This document shows positions 1 through 11,963 of a DNA stretch of 64,000 nucleotides, piece by piece. The notes under the pieces were generated by a model. The model worked only from the letters and a program-made list of their open reading frames with translations. It was not told the origin of the DNA and did no database searches. This DNA comes from Erigeron canadensis (Eukaryota; Streptophyta; Magnoliopsida; Asterales; Asteraceae), in contig NC_057764.1 of the NCBI RefSeq assembly GCF_010389155.1, forward strand, positions 17,174,001 to 17,238,000, read 5' to 3'. The translations under genes were made by a program, and so were the position numbers. Each line of letters begins with the position of its first letter. The stretch's first letter is position 1.

Positions 1-130
1 TTTATTTTTAAAAAATAAATAATTTATTGAATTTTAGTTTGAGATAAGATTTTTATTTGATAACTAAAAGGTAAAATAAGATCCTTTAAAATTCAACGGA
101 TGAAAAGAAAAACAATGTTCTATATTATAT
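1..130. other. AT-rich left edge, no gene seen
   Basis: AT-rich sequence with no coding or repeat structure that I can identify. Similarity to the gypsy LTR at 3674-6435 begins only at about 131, so this is either flanking DNA or diverged LTR. Confidence 0.4.
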
Positions 131-800
131 TTATGTACGTCGTTAGCTTTTAAGACTTTATCATCGGAATAAATGGATCTCTATTTGATTTGGGCTTTAT
201 GATCGTTTAGCCGTTAGAAAAATTGTACGTGGACTCGAAAACATCGAAAACAGGAGGAATACTAGTTGTTTTGTGAAAATGCCAAATTTAGTAAAATACT
301 TAAAAGTTAAATCAATTAAAGACTTAATAAGTAAAAATAGACATGTTTATATCCGTCAGAAAGCTATTAAAAAGTTACGTTTAAATATGACCACAAAATA
401 GATTAACGGGTCACGAGTCTTCTAGAATGGTCGGGTCAAACGAGTTTTAGTAGGGTCAAAGAAAGTCAAACTCGGTCATGGGGGGAGCATGAACCAACAA
501 AACCCTAAAATTCCCAACCATAGCCTCCCATTTCCTCATTTTCACTTCACACAGCCACACCTCTCTTTTCCCTTTCCTCTCTAGCCGCCCCCTCCCTCTT
601 TTCCTCTATCAAAACCGACGGCCACCACCATCAAACCACCACAATCGCCACTAAATCTTTATCATTTCTTACTTTTCTTTTAGATCTTGGTAAGTTATGA
701 TTGTTTAACATCAAAAATCAAATTTTTCTTGTATATATATATATATTTTCGGATTATATGTAAATATATCTATGTAATTCCATGTCGTGCTGTACTTTTG
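131..800 (+). repeat. Truncated and internally deleted 5' LTR of the gypsy element
   Basis: Bases 131 to about 760 align with about 3737-4370 of the 3' LTR at high identity. The next 35 bases then match the LTR end near 6364-6398. The junction is near 757-765 and removes about 2 kb of LTR. The LTR match stops at about 800, where pol-like coding sequence begins. Confidence 0.8.
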
Positions 801-3612
801 AGGGTCGTGTCATGAGTCCGTCTGCTAAAGAGGTTAGCTTGATTGATGTCCCCGTTGTTCGGGACTATCAGGATGTCTTCCCTGATGATTTACCTGGCTT
901 ACCTCCGTCTCGATAACTTGATTTTCGCATTAGTCTCGTTCCTAATGCAGCTCCTGTAGCAAAATCTCCCTATAGATTAGCAACATTTGAATTACAGGAA
1001 TTGGCCATGCAATTAAAAGAACTTCAGGACAAAGGATTCATTAGACCTAGCCAGTCACCATGGGGAGCACCTGTCTTATTCCTCAAAAAGAAGGATGGCT
1101 CTTTTTGCATGTGTATCGACTACCGTGAGTTGAATAAGTTAACAGTAAAGAATCGTTATCCTCTTCTGAGGATTGATGCTCTATTCGATCAACTTCAAGG
1201 TGCGAAGTGTTTCTCAAAAATTGACTTACGTTCAGGGTATCATCAACTGCGTGTACACGAGGACGATATACCAATGACTGCTTTTAGGACAAGATATGGA
1301 CATTTTGAGTTCATAGTGATGCATTTTGGATTGACCAACGCTCCAGCAGTATTCATGGATTTGATGAATAGGGTGTGTCGACCGTATTTGGATAAGTTTG
1401 TAATTGTGTTCATCGACGACATCCTAATTTACTCAAAGACAAAGGAAGAACATGCTGAACATCTGAGAAAGGTACTGGAATTACTGAGAAAGGAAAAACT
1501 GTATGGAAAATTTTCTAAATGTGAGTTCTGACTTGATGAGGTACACTTTCTGGGACATGTCGTGAGCAAGGATGGAATACACGTGGATCCTAGCAAGATT
1601 GATTCAGTCAAGAACTGGAGAACACCAGAGACACCGACTGAAGTCAGACAATTTCTTGGACTGGCTGGCTATTATAGAAAGTTCATCGAGAATTTCTCTA
1701 AGATTTCATTGCCGCTTACGCAATTAACTCAGAAGGATAGGCCGAATGTCTGGGGTGAAAAACAAAAGGTAGCGTTTCAAATCTTGAATGATAAGCTATG
1801 TAATGCGCTGATTTTGAGTCTGCCTGAAGGATCTCATGACTTTGTAGTGTATTGCGATGCATCGGGTCAAGGATCAGGTTGTGTGCTCATGCAAAAAGGC
1901 AAAGTGATTGCTTACGCCTCACGACAATTGAAGGTCCATGAGAAGAATTACACAACCCATGACTTAGAATTAGGAGCAGTGGTTTTTGCATTAAAGTGTT
2001 GGAGGCATTATTTGTATGGAACCAAGTGTGTAATCTACATGGATCACAAGAGTTTACAACATATTTTCAATCAACAAGATTTGAATATGAGACAACGAAG
2101 ATGGCTTGAGTTACTCAGCGATTATGACTGTGACATTCGTAAGGAAAGGGTTAAGCCTAGACGAGTACGTGTTATGAGTATTACAGTGCAAAAGAGTGTT
2201 AGAGATCAGATCATAGAAGACAATTGGTGGTTGTTGGCGATAAGGATCTTCTTAAGCAGGAACTACGAGGAATGGAACAACATTTGGATAGAAGAGACGA
2301 TGATGGCTTGTATTTCGTGGACAGACTATGGGTTCCTTCAACGGGTGATTTACGAACATTGATATTGAATGAAGCTCATAATACAAGGTATTCGGTACAT
2401 CCGGGCCCCGACAAGATGTATTATGATTTGCGTGAGCTATATTGGTGGCCTGGCATGAAGAAAGATGTTGCTGAGTTTGTAAGCCGATGCTTGACATGTC
2501 TACAGGTGAAAGTGGAACATCAAAAGCCTGCGGAATTACTCAGACAACCAGAAAATCCTGAATGGAAGTGGGAGAACATAACTATGGATTTCATTACCAA
2601 ACTACCTAGGACGAAGGAGGGTCATGATATGATATTGGTGATCGTCGATAGATTGACAAAGTCTGCTCATTTCTTAGCCATTCGTGAAAAAGATCCCACA
2701 GAGAAATTGGTGAGGAAGTATGTAAGGGAAGTTGTATCGAAACATGGCGTACCAGTTTCGATTATTTCACACAGAGATACTCGCTTTAATTCTTAGTTTT
2801 GGCGAGGGTTGCAGAAGGCTTTTGGGACTAGGATAGACATGAGTACGGCGTACCATCTACAAACTAATGGTCAGAGTGAACGTACTATTCAGACTTTAGA
2901 AGACATGTTGAGAGCCTGTGTCTTAGATTTTGGTGGTAACTGGGATGATCATCTACATTTGATAGAATTCTCTTACAACAATAGTTATCACGCGAGTATT
3001 AATATGGCTCCTTTCAAGGCATTGTATGGACGGAAGTGTAGATCACCTGTCGCATGGTCTGAATTTGGCGATAGTCAGTTGGTTGGGCCTGAGCTTATTG
3101 AAGAGACTGCTGAGAAAATAATTCAGATTAAAGAGCGACTTAGACTAGCACGTGAACGACAAAAGAAGTATGCCGACGTCAGATGTAGACCTTTAGAATT
3201 CAATGTTGGAGACCGTGTACTTCTTAAGGTTTCCCCTTGGAAGGGAGTGGTTAGATTTGTCAAAAGTGGAAAGCTTGGACCTAGATTTATTGGACCTTTT
3301 GAGATACTAGAAAGAGTTGGCGAAGTAGCTTATCGATTGAGACTTTCGGAAGAGCTTAAGGGAGTTCATGACGTATTTCATGTGTCTCACCTTAGAAAAT
3401 GTCTAGCTAAAGAAGATCGTCATGTGCCTATGGACGAGATCCGAATTGACGATAAGTTGAATTTCGTTGAAGAACCTTTAGAGATTGTGGATCGCAAGGT
3501 GCGAAAACTAAAGAAAACCAAGTATACACTTGTCAAAGTTCGATGGAATTCAAAGCGAGGGCCTGAGTATACTTGGGAACGGGAAGATCATTTCAAGACA
3601 AAATACCCGTAG
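801..3612 (+). pseudogene. Gypsy pol pseudogene: RT, RNase H, integrase, chromodomain
   Basis: Polyprotein remnant of the element. The RT N-terminal part begins near 801 and has an in-frame TAA near 916. The RT core at 1001-1531 contains [10 protein letters not shown] and the catalytic FIDD (1409-1420). It ends at a TGA (1529-1531), but similarity continues in the same frame through the RNase H (YCDAS, DLELGAV and MDHKSLQ motifs) to about 2150. An in-frame segment at the end of RNase H is missing and a frameshift follows near 2200. The integrase zinc finger (2370-2505) and catalytic core (2580-2910) come next, interrupted by a TAG at 2794-2796. The C-terminal chromodomain-like segment runs at about 3470-3600, with the stop at 3610-3612. 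At least three stops and one frameshift make it non-functional. Confidence 0.9.
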
Positions 3613-3673
3613 ATGTTTAATGGGACTAGTTCGAGTTGAATTTCGGGACGAAATCCTTTTAACGGGGTAATGC

Positions 3674-6435
3674 TGTGAGAACCGTCATCTAAGCGTACTA
3701 GCCTGAATTACTTTTCCGGTCACTTTCAGTTGTTTCGTTTATGTACGTCGTTAGCTTTTAAAACTTTATCATCGGAATAAATGGATCTCTATTTGATTTG
3801 GGCTTTATGATCGTTTAGTCGTTAGAAAAATTGTACGTGGACTCGAAAACAGGAGGAATACTAGTTGTTTTGTAGAAATGCCAAATTTAGTAAAATACTT
3901 AAAAGTTAAATCAATTAAAGACTTAATAAGTAAAAATAGACATGTTTATATTCGTCAGAAAGCTATTAAAAAGTTACGTTTAAATATGACGACAAAATAG
4001 ATTAACGGGTCACGAGTCTTCTAGAATGGTCGGGTCAAATGAGTTTTAGTAGGGTCAAAGATAGTCAAACTCAGCCAAGGGGGGAGCATGAACCAACAAA
4101 ACCCTAAAATTCCCAACCCTAGCCTCCCATTTCCTCATTTTCACTTCACACACCTACACCTCTCTTCTCCATCTCCTTTCTAGCCGCCCCCTCCCTCTTT
4201 TCCTCTATCGAAACCGACGGCCACCACCATCAAACCACCACAACCGCCACTAAATCTGTATCATTTCTTACTTTTCTTTTAGATCTTGGTAAGTTATGAT
4301 TGTTTAACATCAAAAATCAAATTTTTCTTGTATATATATATTTTCGGATTATATGCAAATATATACATATGAATCCGAAAATCCTTTCTTAGATTTGTGT
4401 AAATCGGCTATGTTTTAGTATATATACCTAGAAATCCAAATTTCTTGACAAAATACATATGATTTGCGGTTATATATGTGTATAATCCGAAATCCCTTCA
4501 AATATATATATATGTATGTTTTCAGTTGTTTAGTGATTTTTGCTTATAAACATACCCGAAATCCCATTAAATCCGAAAAGTTATTCACTTATTTATATAG
4601 ATTCGAGTATATATATTTGTATATCTTGGTACATCCGAAAAGTTTTATCTGAAAACTTTAAGATCCGGGAAGTTAGACCCGAAATCCATGAAATCCGTGA
4701 ACCTTGGTCCGGAAACTTTTAGATCCGAGATTCTTTGATCCGAAAACTTCATCTTGTGTGGATTTGGGGCTTGTTCTTTGTATTTTCAGGTCACATAGGT
4801 GTATATAAATCGAAATCTTATTAAAAACAGTGGATATATATATATATATATATTTGTTGACTTTCGGTTAGATCTAGTTTAGTTTTGGATGGAAAAGTGA
4901 TTTGGATTGTGTATCATGTTGGATCTAGACTTGTTCTTGGTTTATGGTTCGGTCAAAGTTGGTCAATGTCGGTCAACGCCGGTCAACGGCAGATTCAAAT
5001 GATATTTTGGTCAAAATTGGTTTTTTTGGTCATATATGGGTTGTAGTTGGATTTTTGTGGTCAAAATAGATTAAGGTTTTGTCAAGTCAAAATTAGGTTT
5101 GTAAAGTCAAAAATCAGATTTCTTGGTCAAAGTTAAAATATAGTTTAATCAAAATAATATGGACATTGGGACTTATGTATATATATACGGATAAAATGGA
5201 TAATTTTTGTATATATATATATAGAAGGACTAATTTAATAAGAACATATTTATACATATATACAAGAACTAATTTAAAATGGACCTAAACATATATATCA
5301 TCGACTTAATAAGGACATTAAATATATATATATATATATATATACAAAGACTAATGGACTTTGTAAATGATGAATTATATATTTGTATGACAGTGACTTA
5401 TCGGACTTAACATATTTTATAATGATTTTCCGTATAAATATATGACAAGATATAAACATTTCGAATGTGACATTATTAAAAAAAAGCATTTCACATGGAT
5501 AATTTATAAGGACAATAAGACTATTAATAATAGTATGACATTTGACGAGACATAATGGCATTTCCTAAGACACTAGTATAAGACATGGACGTGTGCAATT
5601 AAATAAGTTCTTATGGAGTGGCTAGTGAACAATGTAGGACTGTTGGGCAGATAGTAAGCATGTTTCGAGTGTATCTGACTGTTCGTGTTCTTGTTCGTTG
5701 ATCTAAGATATTTATATTTGTGCTGCTTTCAGGTGAGTTTCGTAGCCCTTCTTTTTACAAGTTTTGGGGTGGAAAGTATACTTATTTTCAAGCAGTTTTG
5801 TCGATTTCTGTTTTATGTTCAATATTGAGTCTGTGCGTATAAAGTTACTTGTGCCATTTGACGTGCTTTGATCTTGTTGTATGTGTGTGATTATGTGTTT
5901 GTTTGTTGTGCTTTGGACGTACTTATTGTATGTGTTGAGACTTGAGACTTTGGACTAAGGCAGGTACCATAAGGCCGGACTTTGAGACATTGAGGCATTT
6001 GGACTTATTATGGCGTAACTCTGCTTGTTATATATTGAACTATTACTTGTTTAAACTTAAAAGAATCGACAAAAGACTTATTTCTTTTATTAGACTTTTG
6101 ACATAAAACATACGAACTCACCAACCTTTGTGTTGACACGTTTTAGTATACTTTTCAGGTGCTCAGAATAATCAGGGATAAGGATTGCTATGCTAGACTG
6201 GACTTCGGAGATTAGTGCTCCTTATTTATTGTCAGACTTTAAGGCTATATGCCTTAGATTATTTCTTTATGGACTTGGTTGTAATAAGCTATTTTTAGCA
6301 CTTTTATGACTTTGAACTCATATTGTTGGGAATATATTGATTATATTCTATTTCATTTAGCAGTATCTATGTAATTCCATGTCGTGCTGTACTTTTCATG
6401 ACACTTCATGTTTCCGCCAACAGTGGGGTGTTACA
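3674..6435 (+). repeat. 3' LTR of the gypsy element (2.76 kb)
   Basis: It starts TGTGAGAACC, just after a short purine-rich stretch (3661-3668), and ends GGGGTGTTACA. Its first part matches the left LTR fragment, and its last 70 bases contain the segment found at 765-800. It holds several TA-rich runs and no coding capacity. The ends were set by the TG...CA termini and the match to the left copy. Confidence 0.8.
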
Positions 6436-6756
6436 ATAATCAAATATGTAATTACTACCCTAAATAAAAACATAATTATGTATGCGGCTAAGTTTATAAT
6501 TTAAAAGTTTTTATTCATTGTATAATCCTTAAATAATAGATTTAACTAAATATTTTATTTAATTAATATCACAAAATTCCAAAAATGGGGAAAAACGACA
6601 TATAAACAAAGAACCTAATTTGACACTAAAAGATTTAAGGCACATTAGCTCTAAATTAACTATAGATACATATATATTAGATATAATATAAAGAGATTAA
6701 ATAAATTTAAATATTATAAAGAGATAAGTATGAAATTTACTTTAACAATCTTTTAT
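6436..6756. other. AT-rich spacer, nothing seen
   Basis: About 320 bases of AT-rich DNA between the gypsy 3' LTR and the tandem duplication. No coding sequence, terminal repeat or RNA gene was recognised. Confidence 0.4.
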
Positions 6757-7925
6757 TATATTAAAACATAGTTGTTCTAATAATTTATTGACCAATCATA
6801 ACTTTCGATTTCTTCCAATTCTTAATGTTGACTTTTCTTGACTCTTATTATATAAATAAATATATTTATAAGATTAATAGATAGTTATTAAGTTATTAAA
6901 AAACTATTAAAAAGTTAAAAGCAATAAATGTCGACTACTATTCTTTGTCCATATCCATATGTATAATTGAATTAGATAATTGTAATACAAGAATTACCAC
7001 TCTACTTAAAGATAGATAAATATTAAGTTATTGAAAACTATTAAAAATTTATAGCTATCTTTTAATATACTTTAAAAAAAGTTGTTTTAATAATTTATTC
7101 ACCAATAATAAGTTTACAAATTTCTTTAAGTTACTTTTGTTTTTCTTTTTGGCTTTAATTTATCACCAGGTTACACTTTTTAGTCACACTTTTTAGCCAA
7201 TAATCTTAATATAATAAATTAAAAAAGATAGTTAATATTTATTCAATAACATAATAGCTAATACATATCCTAATAGTATGTTATATCTTATAAATACAAA
7301 CTTAATTAATTAAAAATAAATAAAAATCAATGTAAATATATTATACTAAAACACAGTTGTTCTAATAACTTATTGACCAATCATAACTTTCGATTTCTTC
7401 CAACTCTTAATTTTGACTTTTCTTGACTTTTATTATATAAATAAATATATTTATATGATTAGTAGATAGTTATTAAGTTATTAAAAAACTATTAAAAAGT
7501 TAAAAGCAATAAATGTCGACTACTATACTTTGTCCATATCCATATGTATAATTGAATTAGATAATTGTAATACAAGAATTAGCACTCTACTTAAAGATAG
7601 ATAAATATTAAGTTATTAAAAACTATTAAAAATTTATAGCTATCTTTTAGTATACTTAAAAGAGTTGTTTTAATAACTTATTAACCAATCATAAATTTAC
7701 AAATTTCTGTAAGTTACTTTTGTTTTTCTTTTTGGCTTTAATTTATCACCAAATTACAATTTTTAGTCACACTTTTTAGCCAATAATCTTAATATAATAA
7801 ATTATAAAAGATAGTTAATATTTATTCAATAACATAATAGCTAATGCATATCCTAATAGTATGTTATATCTTATAAATACAAACTTAATTAAATAAAAAT
7901 AAATAAAAATCAATCTAAATATATT
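6757..7925. repeat. Two-unit tandem duplication of a ~584-bp AT-rich sequence
   Basis: Unit 1 is about 6757-7341 and unit 2 about 7342-7925, nearly identical along their length. Each unit itself contains two diverged copies of a segment of the form GTTGTTTTAATAATTTATT followed by ACCAAT, near 6770, 7080, 7358 and 7665. No ORF is present. The style recalls non-autonomous DNA elements (MITE or Helitron remnants), but no diagnostic termini could be fixed. Confidence 0.75.
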
Positions 7926-7996
7926 GAGATTTTGAAAATAATTATACAATTATCATTTATTTAAAGTGTTTTTTTAATAATTGTTATGACATACCG

Positions 7997-10900
7997 TGTA
8001 ACACCCCGACTAAGGCGGAAACACGAAGTGCCACCAGACGACATGGTACAAAAGATTTAAATATAAATCATCAACATAAATTTTCAAACACCATTCAAAT
8101 TCAAAAGATTACAAGTTTAAGTTGACGTTTGATAACTATTACATAATCCAAATCCATAATCAAAAGATAAATTGTTTGCATTACAAACCATCAAGCATAC
8201 AACAAATAGAGCAATCACAAAGGCGTTCTTGCTACGAACTTACTGCTCTAAACCTGAAAAGCATGAAGAAAAAGTGTCAACTACGAGAGTTGAGTGAGTT
8301 CATAGGTTAAAACTAACAACATGTTTATATTCCAACCATATTCAAGGATAATAAGTCACAAAAACTTTCAAGTATTCCTTCATAATATTCATACCCAAAC
8401 CGTATGTTCAGATCATAATCTCCAAACATATTAATATCAATTTCATTTAGCCGCAAGGGTATAATTTAAATAATTTTGATGAGTAAATGCTTGAGTCACT
8501 ACTACTACCATTTCATGTCCCAACAATATATTATTTCATTTCATAGCACAGGTTGTCAATCAAGTGCTTTAATTACAATTAGGGTCGTGCCATGGAGACG
8601 ACCATTTAAATTTAAGGTAGCTAGAGCACCGCTCTGGTCGGACTGGAAGTGAAGGTCGTCATGAAGGCAACCAACATTCCACCGTTACGCTCTGGGTGAG
8701 TGGACGACTCCTAGTTGCGCAACCCTCTAACTACAGGCCTCCCCTTTTGGAGTAAATAGTAGTGTACCGAAATATAACAGTTTGACAGAACTCAAGCTCA
8801 TCATATAACATTTATCACATTGAACATACATCATAATTCCATTTCATAATCATATTATCAAGAATCATTTCTTATGTAGAAAGCAATTTTATTTATTTAT
8901 CATGCTTTTCACCCCGAAAGTTAAACACATAAAATAGTTTGAAAGGGGGGCTATGACTCACTTGTTTGGAGTATGAAAAGGGGCTGATCCAATGTGAGAT
9001 CTTCGGCTAGTGGTGCCGTTCCCCAAGCAAGCCTAAACCATGGTATTTAAGTATACACAACGTAAATGTGTATAGCATGAACTAGTAAGCTAGATCATGA
9101 GATGTATGCTAGTAGACTTGCCCATCTTTGATTGTTATTAGATTGTGGAGTTTAAGTATATTATAGTTCTCACATTATTTGGTTAGAATATACTTGCTGG
9201 TGAAGGTCATTTCTCATTACACGTTTTTGTTCGTTTATTGGAATTTCGGTAGTTTAGCTTTGACTTATATAAATTTCCATTGCATACTTTGCTTAGTAAT
9301 AACATTTGACATTTGTGATCTTATAATATGAATATTGATTAATATTTCTGATTTATATTTATTTATTCAATTTAATATTATTTAATTAATTATTTATTCA
9401 TTTTATTGATTTATTAATTAAATAATTCCTTATAATTACTTTTAAGTTCTTAAATTGCCTTTAAAATATATAGATAATTATTTTGTGATTATATACTGAT
9501 TTTTATGCTTTTTAATTTAAAATATTATGATTTGTACATTTGTTTGTGCATTATTTATAATTAATTCAACAATAGTGATTAATTAGTGATTTTTACTTAA
9601 TCATTTGCTTTTAATTTATATAACACTTGTTTCTTGGCTTTTAATTATTTTGCTACAGTAAGTTTAAATTACCTTCACCATTGGTTATGTAAATTTAATC
9701 AAGTTCATGATTTACATAATTTATTTATTAATTTATATATCTTTTATTTACCATTTAAATTCATTAAATCATAAAAATACTTAGAAATCACCATGTAATG
9801 CTTTGATAAAAAATCCCAGCCCTTTTAGGCAACTTTTATCAAGATAATTTCATATCAATTCAGCCTCTCTTGTGTATAACTCAATTTGAGGACTTTAAGA
9901 TTAAAAATCGTTTATCAAAATAGTGATTTTAGCCTCATTTCTTAAGCTATTAAGGTACTTCAAAATGAATTTTCATTCTTATTTCATTATCCATAGTAAA
10001 TCCATCATATTTTGGTGGTTCAAGTCATGATAGTGGTGGTGGTGTGATATGTGCAATTTTGTGCTTTCGGTTAGTGATTATTGACCCGAAAAGGTGATTT
10101 TTGAGTTTTTTAGTGCCATGAACCATACAAGTTGAGTTTCTATAATATTATATCACTTTTTCACAGTAACTTTGTGATATTTTGAAGATCATTTGAATAT
10201 GATGCATGTGTGTGCTTAAGATGCATTTTTTTGCATGTTTTCGGTTTATGATTTCTAGCTCATTTTAACATGTTTTGATCCAAGCTTTATATCATTGTTA
10301 TTTTATGAATTTTTCTAGAATATCATCATCAAGATTAACATATTTTTCACTTATGACAAGTCCATATCCATTTCATAATCCAACAACAAATCCAACTTTC
10401 TTAAATCTAACAATCATGAAATTATCTCAACATTTTAACAACAAATCTTTATCCATCTATAATCCATCAACATAAAAACATATTTTTATGAAAATTTCCA
10501 GAAAATATGTGCATAAAAATTATACAAAGCATATTCATCTCCCATGCAAAAAGTCACTTTAACAACTATCAACATATTACAACACTTTTTGATGCAAACT
10601 TTTATAGATTTAATATTCAACAATAAAAAGTCTACTTTTTAATAAAATTTCCAGAAAATATATCTTCAAAATATGTGAAAATATAACCAACTTTTAAAGG
10701 GAAAATCATTTTAAAAGCTATTTAATCTATAACTACACTTTTGGGTCTTAAACTAGTTAAATCCTTGGATCTTTCTTCATAGATTCAACATGCATGAGCA
10801 TGGAAAGAAAGATCCTATCAACTTTGCCCTCATCAAGTGTATATTCAAAAGAAACATGATAAAAACATGAACTTTTGATAAAACCTTTTAACATAAACAA

Positions 10901-11384
10901 GAACAAGATGAAATCTAGTAAAAAGGATGAAGATTATACCCTGTTAAACTTGGTTTGGATGTTGAAAATATGGCAGCTTTTTTGTGGCCTATAGAGTCTC
11001 AAATAACTCTTCCTTTGCTTGAAAAACACCCGAAAATACAAGAATTCCATTTTCCTTCTTGTTCATCAATCGGAAATCAAGACAAACCGGGCACTACGGT
11101 GAGACATGATAACACCCGATCCCATTCCGACATCCATTGATCAAGAATTTTGATTTTTGGCAAGTCGTGCTACTGGTTCGAATCCAGTTCGCAGAGTTCA
11201 TTGGTGTTATCTATTTTTTTTATTAATGAGCTTAATATAACCCTTGCTTAATCTAATCCAACCAATAGGTTTGGATTGCTAATTTAGGGACATTATCTAC
11301 TAGCTTCAAGTATAACTATGGCTTGCGAGATCATAAACAACCTAACTAGCACGTATGTAATATTTAAAAAGTAGGATTGTTACA
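7997..11384 (-). mobile_element. Probable solo LTR of a gypsy (Tekay-like) element, 3.4 kb
   Basis: The + strand starts TGTAACACCCC and ends GGATTGTTACA, giving inverted TGTAAC/GTTACA termini. Flanking pentamers are TACCG (7992-7996) and TACCA (11385-11389), four of five identical. Read on the - strand, the end resembles the end of the gypsy LTR at 6120-6435, including the downstream GTTGACAC...TTTTCAGGT block (here at 8240-8300) and the GTGAGTC.TAGCCC block (near 8950). The left end is firm. The right end and the solo status are inference. No pol sequence lies inside. Confidence 0.6.
11165..11192 (+). other. Isolated tRNA T-arm / B-box-like sequence
   Basis: ACTGG TTCGAAT CCAGT forms a perfect 5-bp stem with a 7-base loop and fits the RNA polymerase III B box. 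No acceptor, D or anticodon arms are found around it, so it is a tRNA-derived fragment (SINE remnant) or chance, not a tRNA gene. Confidence 0.3.
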
Positions 11385-11839
11385 TACCAAACATGTTAAA
11401 ATCACATCTTTATAAGAAACACATAAACTATTGTCATATTCTTATTGAATAAATATGTATTATCTAAGAATAAAAAATTATTTCTAATGGTGCATAATAA
11501 AAAAATTAATACACCATGTGTAATAATAAAATAGACAAAATGATAGTAATCTATTTTTTAATTTTAGAATATCGCTAAGTATGTCACGGTCTATAACATC
11601 GATGAGCATATAATGATTTTTGTAATATTCAAATATCGTTAAACATGTCACAGTAAACAAATTCAAAAGACATATTTTCAAAATTGAAAATATCGTAAGC
11701 TCCATGTCTAGTGTTGAACATGGGTCTAAAATCTAGTTAATAATCTACATGACATGCAAAAAATACAAAATATTTGAAAATCACAACGGAGTAAAGGTCT
11801 TATATGTTACATAAATAAAAAAATTTTTATATTCACTTT
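11385..11839. other. AT-rich spacer, nothing seen
   Basis: About 450 bases between the solo LTR and the AAT microsatellite. The only open frames are short and AT-driven. No recognisable feature. Confidence 0.4.
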
Positions 11840-11840
11840 A

Positions 11841-11911
<71 letters not shown>

Positions 11912-11963
11912 TCACATAAGATTTTTTATATCATCTCTTAATATATATATATATATATATATA
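11840..11963. repeat. (AAT)n microsatellite followed by (TA)n microsatellite
   Basis: About 70 bases of nearly uninterrupted AAT repeat (11840-11910) are followed, after a 30-base spacer, by a TA run at about 11938-11963. The TA run is the left flank of the foldback element that follows. Confidence 0.9.

Larger units (their letters stand above)
131..6435 (+). mobile_element. Degenerate Ty3/gypsy chromovirus (Tekay/Del-like), internally deleted
   Basis: The order is a truncated 5' LTR (131-800), a pol pseudogene (801-3612), a short 3' untranslated stretch and a complete 3' LTR (3674-6435). Pol carries reverse transcriptase, RNase H, H2C2 integrase and a C-terminal chromodomain-like segment, which is the chromovirus order. 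Gag, protease and the primer-binding site are absent: LTR-end sequence runs straight into pol near 800. Compared with the 3' LTR, the 5' LTR has also lost its first 60 or so bases and about 2 kb of its middle. No flanking target duplication can be tested because the left LTR end is missing. The copy is defective. The chromovirus call is firm; the Tekay/Del clade is inferred from protein style and LTR length. Confidence 0.85.

Noticed and set aside
6757..7925. Helitron
   Set aside because: The AT-rich repeat has a Helitron-like flavour, but I could not find a TC start, a 3' hairpin and a CTRR end in the right order.
11165..11192. tRNA gene
   Set aside because: Only a T-arm is present. No acceptor, D or anticodon arm pairs around it.
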